A stretch of DNA of 52,305 nucleotides, from NCBI RefSeq assembly GCF_050313795.1, contig NZ_JBNPMC010000027.1:1-52305 (forward strand), written 5' to 3'. The translations under genes were made by a program, and so were the position numbers. Origin of the DNA: CAMBRQ01 sp945870325 (GTDB taxonomy: Bacteria; Bacillota; Clostridia; Lachnospirales; Lachnospiraceae). The notes beneath the pieces were generated by a model. It was not told the DNA's origin and did not search any database. It worked only from the letters and a program-made list of their open reading frames with translations. Positions 26,901 through 32,130 of the stretch are shown piece after piece (the first letter of the stretch is position 1; each line of letters begins with the position of its first letter).

Positions 26901-27648
26901 TTCCCTCTGCATCTACTACACGACCCGTTACAGTTACTTTAGACATTCTTACTTCAGCATTATAAACTTCGCCTCTGTCTGTTGTCTGAAGTTCCCAGGT
27001 ATCTGCACCTTTTTCTACGATTACATTGCCTTCTCCGTCTTTAATCTCGACATCCTTGAAAAAGATATCGGATACTGTGCCACTCCAAGAACCAATTCTG
27101 AACCCAAGTTTTCCTGTATTCAGTCCATCGAATGCAGCCTGTGGAATTTCAAAACTTACACTCTGACCATTTGCTGTCACTGTGTAGTCAAGTCCATTCC
27201 ACTTAATTGACATATCCATCGCTTCACCTGCGGTCGGCGGAGTTGGAAGCCCGTTAATTGTAGGCCAGTTGTTTCCAGCACCCTTATACTCATAGAACCA
27301 GCCCGATGCATTATAGCCAATCGTCATATAATGGGTATTGTCTGTGATATAAGGACCTACATTGAATCTGATATTTCCCTGCACATCATTCGGTTTTAAT
27401 ACGAATGATAACTCGCCGGCTTCCATACCCTCTGTTCCTTCGTTTGTGTTGACCAGAATTGCTGCATTGCTGCCATTGTCATTCGTAGCACTGCTTTTGA
27501 ATTGACGCCAAACCTCTGTGACTGCGCGCTGTTCTGCTTCAACTGTCTCTGGTGCTGCTAACACCGTTGCGGGTACTGCTGTTACCATCTGAGTAACTAC
27601 TAACGCTGCTGCCAGCAGTCCCGATAGCCATTTGCTTCTTTTTCTCAT
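20956..27648 (-). CDS. Cell-wall-anchored GH101 endo-alpha-N-acetylgalactosaminidase
   Basis: 2230 residues with GAGGAGG 5 bases before the ATG. A signal peptide (1-32, cleaving near V-L-A-A) is followed by a LamG/DUF1080-like domain (~45-200), a CarboxypepD_reg beta domain (~237-315) and the GH101 core (~325-1030). The nucleophile is expected to be D745 in Y-V-D-V-W-G-N-G and the acid/base E778 in G-S-E-W-G; this 33-residue spacing equals that reported for Bifidobacterium EngBF. Galactose-binding-like domains, more CarboxypepD_reg modules, a second DUF1080-like domain and five FIVAR-type helical repeats follow. The C-terminus is K-T-G-D, a hydrophobic helix and R-R-R-R, a sortase signal. The family releases the T-antigen disaccharide Gal-beta-1,3-GalNAc from mucin-type O-glycans. 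It stands alone, not in a glycan operon. Confidence 0.96.
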   Translation of the reverse strand: MRKRSKWLSGLLAAALVVTQMVTAVPATVLAAPETVEAEQRAVTEVWRQFKSSATNDNGSNAAILVNTNEGTEGMEAGELSFVLKPNDVQGNIRFNVGPYITDNTHYMTIGYNASGWFYEYKGAGNNWPTINGLPTPPTAGEAMDMSIKWNGLDYTVTANGQSVSFEIPQAAFDGLNTGKLGFRIGSWSGTVSDIFFKDVEIKDGEGNVIVEKGADTWELQTTDRGEVYNAEVRMSKVTVTGRVVDAEGTPVEGATVVLNGAEVETDAEGAYTFEEVPNGNYTVSVTKRGYQAGTADITIEESDIEVDDIVMTKGSAIEFEGDDAIFSDQMEAAISNTFPQVVGYTMKGGSVDGAKFYGQTAELTQLKVNGKLVTPDVKYTKDSDSKATYVMTIDEQDISATVTATLEVVDNTLSFDITKIDAEAGTFLTVEIPNHNLVTAKASQPGAAFAGANMSTNVSVNGDTYSAVSAQADGKRGYMYAFVSTEELSAGLWSNSENNVNADWQRVTAVTSTVDGVKETGLSSTYWTYQKSAAHRIENKDYEMPSTKVVITGDENEDEVIDWQDGAIGYRTIMNNPVGSELVPDRVALRIAMNFNSHAQNPFLMTYDNAQKVYLNTDGLGQSILLKGYGSEGHDSGHLNYADIGKRIGGVEEMKKLLAQGKEIGATFGIHVNASETYPESIYFTEDRLRKNADGSLAYGWNWLDQGVNIDADYDLRNGREQRFIDLWEELGGENNDLDFIYVDVWGNGQSGDNGTWASRQLAKEITQTCGWRLGSEWGYANEYDSTFQHWAADLTYGGATLKGINSYITRFIRNHQKDSWVGDYPSYGGAAVEPLLGGYDMKDFEGWQGRNDYLGYIQNLFDDNLSTKFLQHYKVMKWENGEPTTVGGATWTPEMKITLQDDAKANTIVVSRGSNDGTSAEYRNRTMTFNDRVILDGEKYLIPWFWDANGNELSSDDQKLYHWNQAGGTSTWTLPDGWAGAEIYKLTETGKIACNDIATMSGNQITITAEASVPYVIHKNGVGEGIKATDLTWSAGAHLVDTGFNSNTLDYWTIEGESAEIIKSAANNMMLSLGDEGGEVSLTQTLTDLEPGKGYAAYVGVDNRSDAKAYIEVTVDGKVISNYTEKSIAKNYLQSYAHNTNNATISDGGSYFQNMYVFFTAPEKGKEVTLTLRREAGAGKTYFDDVRVVNNVFGETETDGNFNPFVAENKLEQTFEAVPQGLFPFVIGNIEGVQDNRTHLSEKNEPYTQAGWYGVKKLDDVIEGNWSVKTNGLSGYGRLVYQTIPQNFRFEEGVTYNISFDYEMGSENTYAFVVGNGESNGSNFDVYELTATDLENAKPQTFKFRLTGEEGNQSWIGIYSTGTAADTQGAAGNEANFGGYKDFVLDNLVIEKSKAQKAELEELVSANSGRYEVNYSTESWEVFAAALEAANAALDDFGAEQAIVDKAKEDLTKAVDGLEVIAVTLSGQVVDEAGNGLADITITADNDVTTTTDGNGNYILPGVVFGDRTIVAESNIFATNSQEITVSAEELEVALNFTMTTETTAVEGTVTAVGDPVEGAVVTIGDQTATTDANGHYAFEAVVTKAYTVRFEKEGYDAVNKDVVITKGEAAVVNAMLPPLTRDEADYENNYDDGEKTWDNLAGNTSSTKITMANGQAQIEFPGGGHANVYETQAPVFKNGVVEMDITSAKAGTRIGILFRAQDMNNRVYVGVGDQANLYFTEYWGTKTSNSWSSMSTGDTFEANKTMHLKAEIVDKTITLWVNGNQVLQNTMSGMPTNAGYFGLNTRANHTVYVDNVKVTSYDLPTGDLQNVAGRVVDFDGVAIEGAKVELLDNNGEVIKTTTTDALGNYKFKNVVVGEYQVRVTSGEYVQEIPVTVETGEDYVVVEKAFMGNYADKSDLQALIVYANEQKEDANYQYVVPAVKTLFEARLAEAEAVNENEFATQEEADAAYEALLAAVQMLGYTGNSEELQVLVDVVEGMDLDGIYTEATVKAVRDALDAAKEVLANENALQDEIDAAKAALQEAVDALERIPVDKSKLEKLVASAAKYEEKIDQYTPVTAEAFTAALEGAREVLANENATQEEVDAAYAALQNAIFGLREIPNKDKLAELLKKAEGLDLTKYTAQSVGVLRTAMAKAQMVLANENATEDDVKAATEELETAIDKLEKTTVKPSTDDNKTDSNKTDTDKGKKVTKTGDTAPIVVWGLVLILALGCIAFVCVRRRRQR

Positions 27649-27661
27649 TTTTTCCTCCTCT

Positions 27662-27697
27662 TTACTCTTGACATATTAATATGTCATTTCTCCACAT
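27662..27697 (-). CDS. Possible 11-codon leader peptide before GH101
   Basis: ATG at 27697 reads M-W-R-N-D-I-L-I-C-Q-E then TAA. AGGAG lies 8 bases before it, and its stop is immediately followed by the GH101 Shine-Dalgarno, so ribosomes finishing it could re-initiate on GH101. The frame also crosses the 18-bp palindrome. It could be a chance ORF. Confidence 0.35.
   Translation of the reverse strand: MWRNDILICQE
27669..27686. promoter_or_regulatory. Perfect 18-bp palindrome upstream of GH101 (operator candidate)
   Basis: TGACATATTAATATGTCA is its own reverse complement and lies 20 bp before the GH101 start codon. Size and symmetry suit a dimeric repressor or activator site. No convincing -35/-10 pair was located around it, so whether it lies in the promoter or leader is unknown. 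Confidence 0.5.
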
Positions 27698-28750
27698 TTG
27701 TCTTACTCCTACTAGATCCTCCTTTCTCATCTTTGCAAACAAGCCACAAATTTATAATATTTTTACAAAACATAATAATATTAACCCTATTTTTCGGCAA
27801 TATACATCGCTACTTTTTACGCAAATGTCCAACTTTTTTGTCTTTTTGTACAAATCTATTCGTCATTTTCATATTTTCATAGACATATTCACATTCTCTT
27901 CTCCATCAGAGTAATTCTTGCTAAAAAAAATAGCCATTACAATCTTTATTATTCTAATGGCTATTTTATATTAAATTTTATTATATGCTTTTATTAATCG
28001 GAGGGTCCTCTCTAGATCCTATCGTTCCCTTTTACCTTTAATAATATCCTAATAAATTATATAACCCAGTCTATTTAGTTATTAATATCTATAACCGTTT
28101 CAATTACAGCCAACGCCTTATTCTTGTCTATAATTGTATTAAGCTATTCCTTCTATAACTTACTGCCTCATATACTCCTTGGATAAATCTAATAAATTAG
28201 GTAATGTTTTTCACACATCGTCTAATATTATCAAACTATTCTATGGTATCTTCTTCAATATGTCTGCAAATACTTTTTATAATCCCCGGTTCTTTCTTCT
28301 CCGACTTCTCTTTTTATACACTTTACCGGCTTATCTATTATCCTCTATGGTTAAGGCTTATTCTATGGGAACTTTTATTTGCCATACCACTAACATATTG
28401 AGTTGTCTCTATTGTAATGTCCAACGGATTAAGCCTCCTTCCATCTTATTTCCAATTCTTCTATATCTCACCTACATATGAAATATATTCTTTTCATCCT
28501 TTACACTTTTGAAAACATCTCCATATACTAAGTTTTATATATGTGACATCCTCTGATTCCCTTTCTCGTCAGGAACTCTTGTGTTTTTAGGATTTCTTTT
28601 TGGATTGATTATATGATATCACCGCGATTTGTATTTGTCAATACTATTTTTGACTTTTTTATTTGTTTAATTTATAATTTTGTATTGTTTTGTAAATTTT
28701 CTGATTTTTATATTTTTTTCTTTAAATTCACGCAACAGGAAATATTTTAA
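27698..28750. other. AT-rich intergenic region without an intact gene
   Basis: About 1.05 kb, very AT-rich. A hairpin at 27921-27967 (AAAATAGCCATTA / TAATGGCTATTTT) with A/T runs on both sides looks like a bidirectional terminator, implying that a gene once lay to its right. Minus-strand frames between about 28080 and 28480 read as short peptide stretches broken by stops, which fits a decayed gene, but no family could be recognised. The plus-strand 100-codon ORF here has no ribosome binding site and is probably chance. Confidence 0.5.
27921..27967. terminator. Orphan bidirectional terminator-like hairpin
   Basis: A 13-bp stem (27927-27939 with 27955-27967) rich in A-T ends; T-runs on both strands. 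No intact gene currently ends at it on either side. Confidence 0.55.
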
Positions 28751-28751
28751 T

Positions 28752-28780
28752 TGTTAACATTTTATTTTTATAAGTTGACA
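28752..28780 (+). promoter_or_regulatory. BirA-type operator before bioY
   Basis: TTGTTAAC (GTTAAC at 28754-28759), 15 bp, then GTTGAC (28775-28780). BirA boxes in Firmicutes are paired GTTAAC-like half sites about 15 bp apart. The second half overlaps the -35 hexamer, ideal for biotin-dependent repression. Confidence 0.65.
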
Positions 28781-28804
28781 TTTCGGAACTTTTCTCTTAT
28801 ACTC
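28776..28804 (+). promoter_or_regulatory. Consensus sigma-70/SigA promoter of bioY
   Basis: TTGACA (28776-28781), exactly 17 bp, TATACT (28799-28804). It is the best promoter in the window. Transcription would start near 28811, leaving a ~63-base leader. Confidence 0.85.
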
Positions 28805-28841
28805 ATTCCATATAAATATTCTAATGTCATTTATTTCAAGA

Positions 28842-28865
28842 AAGGAGTCTGTCGTTAACGGCAGC
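28842..28865 (+). promoter_or_regulatory. Distant Shine-Dalgarno with a hairpin in the spacer of bioY
   Basis: AAAGGAG ends at 28848, 25 bases before the ATG, too far for normal use. Between them CTGTCG-TTAA-CGGCAG (28850-28865) can form a 6-bp hairpin; folded, it shortens the spacing to 9. An in-frame TAA at 28856-28858 excludes an earlier start. Confidence 0.5.
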
Positions 28866-28873
28866 AAAATACT

Positions 28874-29449
28874 ATGAAAGATACTACAACATCCGATACT
28901 ACCAACAGATTATCAACACGCCATCTGGTTCTGATTGCACTGATGACCGCTATTACCTGCATCTTCGCACCTTTATCTATCCCGATTCCGGTCAGTCCGG
29001 TTCCAATCTCACTGACGAATCTGGTTCTTTTGATCAGCATCTATATACTTGGCTGGAAATATGCTACCTTTAGTTTCCTGATCTACCTCCTGCTTGGAGC
29101 AGTCGGACTTCCGGTGTTTTCCGGCTTCTCCGGAGGTCTGGGAAAACTTGCCGGTCCAACGGGCGGATATCTGATTGGCTTTATCTTCATGACGATGATA
29201 GCCGGTCTGTTTGTAGATTATTTTCCAAATAACCGCATCCTTATCGTAATCGGCATGATCCTTGCTACTGCTGTGGCTTACGCTTTCGGCACCGCATGGC
29301 TTGCATTCCAGTTGGATCAGTCATTCATCGCGGCTCTTTCCATCGGCGTAATTCCATATCTGCCCGGCGATACGATTAAGATTATTATTTCCATTATGAT
29401 TGGTCCCCTCTTAAAATCCAGGCTACGGAATATTCCAATTGGAGACTAA
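28874..29449 (+). CDS. bioY: BioY biotin transporter S component (ECF-type)
   Basis: 191 residues with six predicted membrane helices. The family motifs are S-I-P-I-P-V-S-P-V-P-I-S-L-T-N near the first helix, Y-L-L-L-G-A-V-G-L-P-V-F-S-G-F-S-G-G, G-P-T-G-G-Y-L-I-G-F and P-Y-L-P-G-D-T-I-K near the end. BioY binds biotin and works alone or with the shared EcfA/EcfT energy-coupling module; no ecfAAT genes are in the window. The predicted BirA operator upstream supports biotin control. No biotin synthesis gene is adjacent, so this is a scavenging locus. Confidence 0.95.
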   Translation: MKDTTTSDTTNRLSTRHLVLIALMTAITCIFAPLSIPIPVSPVPISLTNLVLLISIYILGWKYATFSFLIYLLLGAVGLPVFSGFSGGLGKLAGPTGGYLIGFIFMTMIAGLFVDYFPNNRILIVIGMILATAVAYAFGTAWLAFQLDQSFIAALSIGVIPYLPGDTIKIIISIMIGPLLKSRLRNIPIGD

Positions 29450-29480
29450 CATATCATTCCAAATGCTTTATATGTGCGAA

Positions 29481-29522
29481 AGACCGGAAAACGATTGACG
29501 ATTATCAATTGCCTTCCGGTCT
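29481..29522. terminator. Terminator-like hairpin between bioY and the beta-propeller gene
   Basis: AGACCGGAA (29481-29489) pairs with TTCCGGTCT (29514-29522), with further partial pairing inside. It separates convergent genes; the T-tract is poor on both sides. Confidence 0.6.
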
Positions 29523-29530
29523 TCTCTATA

Positions 29531-31492
29531 CTACAGAATCAGATCATCTACTTTGATATAATCTTTCAGGCTATACGCCTCGATAATATTTCCCTGTACT
29601 ACATATAAGATATCTCCTATATAGACTCCTCTGGCGCTTCTTCCTCCATTGCCGTTGATCTCTTCCTCCATATTACAGTTGAATCCGTTATCCTCATCAT
29701 ATTCGAACAGATAATAATTCTGCCCGCCCCCGGCATATCCGGCAAATCCGATGATATTACGGCTCTGATCCACAAGCACAGCCTTATAATCATAGGAAAC
29801 ATCTGTACTATATACATTTTTCAGGATATAAGTATCTTCCTCTTTCACATCCGCCTTGTCGGAAATATCAAACATACTTAGCTTCACGCCATCCGTTGTC
29901 ATAGTCTCCTCATCTACATTCATGCCGATTCCCAGCAGTTTATCTTCTCCGTAAAAATGCAGATATTCCGAGAAGCCCGGTATCTTCAACGCACCCAGGA
30001 TCTTCGGTTTCTTTGGATTCGACAAATCTACGCTGAACAGGGGATCTGTCTCACGGAAGGTCACGAAATATCCCGTATCCCCCATGAATCTCGCTGAATA
30101 CACTCTCTCATCTTCTGCCAGATCTTCAATCGAACCGATGATTTCCAATTCCTTATCCAACATATATACCGAATTCGTATCTCCTTCCGTCGTCACAACT
30201 CTTAGATTCCCCTCATACTCATCGATAGAGAACGAATCGTTCAGATAGCCACCGAACTGCCCCTGGGCTTTTGCCGTCAATTCTCCATCTTTATATGCAA
30301 CTTTTCGGATGGTCGTAACGCAGTTATCATTGTAGCCCCATTCCGTCTCATAGAAATAGATATTTTCATTACTTACATATATCTGCCCGCCCTTGGAGAA
30401 TATTGCTTTACTGTCTTTCACCTCATCCGGATCATCCGGATCAATACTGGTAATTACTTCATACATATACGCCTTCGAAATCTGCGGCAGATAGATGCTG
30501 CTTTCCTTTATAATATCGCCATTGATCAATGGTACATAGGAGCGTGGCTCATTCTGATCCATATCTCCCCACATATAGTATTCACTGAACAGATAGAGAT
30601 AGCCATCTGACATTCTTGAGGAATTATAATTGCCGCTCTGACTTACTCTTCCTTCCTCCACAGGATTCTGTGGATCCTGAATATCATAAGTAACCGCGAG
30701 AGTTGCCTCTAGATTCAAAGAACCATTTGCCAACGGATCGATCCCATCAAAAGCAACTCCGTTCCTACTGCATACAGCCACCAATTTCTTCTGTGCGAGA
30801 TAGAACTCATAGATGTAACAATCCTCTCCTACATCTATCGCTGCCACTTTCTCCAGATTCTGATTCCTGGTATTGACAATTCCAATCTCATGACCATTAT
30901 CCTCCAGAACATACAGGTATGTGCCATCCGTCTTCACGACATCTCCTTCATCTACGCCTTCCTGCCTTACATTCGTCTGTGAGTAATCTCCTGATACTGC
31001 TGCAGAATCAGCCTGAGCCGCTGATGTAAATGACTCCGCTCCCGAAGCAGTCTTTGTCCCCGATGTATTACTCGCAGCACCCATATCACTCACAGCACTT
31101 TCTTCTACTGAACGTTCCCCAAAAAGCGCCACTCCGCCATCGACACTATTCGCACGTTCTGTTTCCTTCTGATATTCTTCAATATATTGATATATCTGCT
31201 CATAACTGTCCGCACTGGCTATCTTCTTACTTTCACTAATCCCGCTTTCTGCCGATTCCGGCACATTGTCGCCTGTCCCTGATATTTTCCCATCTGTCCA
31301 TACCGCAATTCCGATAATCGCTGCCACACAGGCTGCTGCCAGCGTACCGATCTGATATGGGCGTATCCGCCTCTTTGGCTTCTTCCCTTCCAGCATCCGG
31401 CTTACATTGTCTGGCTTCAGGCTCTCCGGCACATCGATATCTTCAGTCTGTTTCCTGATCTGATCTAATACATCCTGCTCTCTTCTATCCAT
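29531..31492 (-). CDS. Membrane-anchored beta-propeller protein, probable anti-sigma partner
   Basis: 653 residues. A ~45-residue charged cytosolic head is followed by one TM helix (~48-66), then a Ser/Ala-rich linker and an extracellular beta-propeller of the 'beta propeller domain' family (Q-T-N-V-R-Q-E-G-V-D-E-G-D-V-V-K-T-D-G is its hallmark entry motif). It starts 18 bp after the ECF sigma gene with AAAGGAGG upstream, so both are co-transcribed. This topology (short cytosolic head, TM, sensor outside) is that of a membrane anti-sigma factor, but the head lacks a zinc anti-sigma motif, so the anti-sigma role is inference from context. Confidence 0.88.
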   Translation of the reverse strand: MDRREQDVLDQIRKQTEDIDVPESLKPDNVSRMLEGKKPKRRIRPYQIGTLAAACVAAIIGIAVWTDGKISGTGDNVPESAESGISESKKIASADSYEQIYQYIEEYQKETERANSVDGGVALFGERSVEESAVSDMGAASNTSGTKTASGAESFTSAAQADSAAVSGDYSQTNVRQEGVDEGDVVKTDGTYLYVLEDNGHEIGIVNTRNQNLEKVAAIDVGEDCYIYEFYLAQKKLVAVCSRNGVAFDGIDPLANGSLNLEATLAVTYDIQDPQNPVEEGRVSQSGNYNSSRMSDGYLYLFSEYYMWGDMDQNEPRSYVPLINGDIIKESSIYLPQISKAYMYEVITSIDPDDPDEVKDSKAIFSKGGQIYVSNENIYFYETEWGYNDNCVTTIRKVAYKDGELTAKAQGQFGGYLNDSFSIDEYEGNLRVVTTEGDTNSVYMLDKELEIIGSIEDLAEDERVYSARFMGDTGYFVTFRETDPLFSVDLSNPKKPKILGALKIPGFSEYLHFYGEDKLLGIGMNVDEETMTTDGVKLSMFDISDKADVKEEDTYILKNVYSTDVSYDYKAVLVDQSRNIIGFAGYAGGGQNYYLFEYDEDNGFNCNMEEEINGNGGRSARGVYIGDILYVVQGNIIEAYSLKDYIKVDDLIL

Positions 31493-31510
31493 ACAACCGC
31501 CTCCTTTGAC

Positions 31511-31990
31511 TCATCTAAGTACACATTCCATCTTCTGCAAGGCACGGCTTCTCTTGGAACGTACCGTATTCGGATTCATCTTAAGCGCTTCCCCAATCTC
31601 CTGGCTGTTATAGCCACCGAAAACAGACAGACCGATAATCGTCTGCTCATCCTCTTCCAGAAGAAAGAATGCCTTCCTCACATCTACCGCAAGGCCGATA
31701 TCCTTCTCCTCCGATGGAATCTGAGAATATGTATCTTCTTCAGAACTATGTACTTCTCTTGCTGCCTTCTTCAATCTCTTCTTGCAGATATTGGACAGGA
31801 TTGTGAACATCCAGTTTTTGAACGCATCTGCGTTCCGCAGTTTGCCGATATTCTCATAAGCCGCCACCACCGCTTCGCTGACCACATCCTCCGCCTCATG
31901 CTGATCTCTCATCATACATAGGGCGAATCGGTATAAGTCCACATAGACCTCCTCATACATCTGCGCAAACGTCTTCGCATCGCATCTCAT
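31511..31990 (-). CDS. ECF-type RNA polymerase sigma factor
   Basis: 159 residues, typical ECF length. Region 2 reads Y-R-F-A-L-C-M-M-R-D-x-H-E-A-E-D-V-V-S-E-A and F-K-N-W-M-F-T-I-L-S-N-I-C. Region 4 contains Y-N-S-Q-E-I-G-E-A-L-K-M-N-P-N-T-V-R-S-K-R-S-R-A, the -35-binding HTH. GGGAGG lies just before the ATG. It is followed by its probable membrane regulator. Many such pairs are auto-regulated, but no promoter motif could be assigned with confidence. Confidence 0.93.
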   Translation of the reverse strand: MRCDAKTFAQMYEEVYVDLYRFALCMMRDQHEAEDVVSEAVVAAYENIGKLRNADAFKNWMFTILSNICKKRLKKAAREVHSSEEDTYSQIPSEEKDIGLAVDVRKAFFLLEEDEQTIIGLSVFGGYNSQEIGEALKMNPNTVRSKRSRALQKMECVLR

Positions 31991-32069
31991 ATCTTATCCT
32001 CCCTGTCAGATATGGTACCATTTAATTAGCAGGTTATATATTAGAGTCAAAAAAAGTCCCAAATGTTGC

Positions 32070-32127
32070 ATTGGGGACGGGGGTTTTTTCAATTTCCCCC
32101 GTCCCCAATTGAATTTGCCCTGTCCCC
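32070..32127. repeat. GGGAC-box palindromic (REP-like) element, copy 2
   Basis: A perfect 14-bp inverted repeat (32070-32083 and 32096-32109) has the same core and loop as copy 1 at 1073-1118. A further GTCCCC box begins at 32122, 21 bp from the one at 32101; the extra-box flank lies on the opposite side from copy 1, so the flank is inverted. It occupies the gap between the hydratase stop and the sigma-factor start and could double as a terminator for the hydratase. Confidence 0.75.
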
Positions 32128-32130
32128 TTT

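Noticed and set aside
28179..28481. 100-codon ORF on plus in the AT-rich gap
   Set aside because: No Shine-Dalgarno, no recognisable fold; composition follows the AT-rich DNA.
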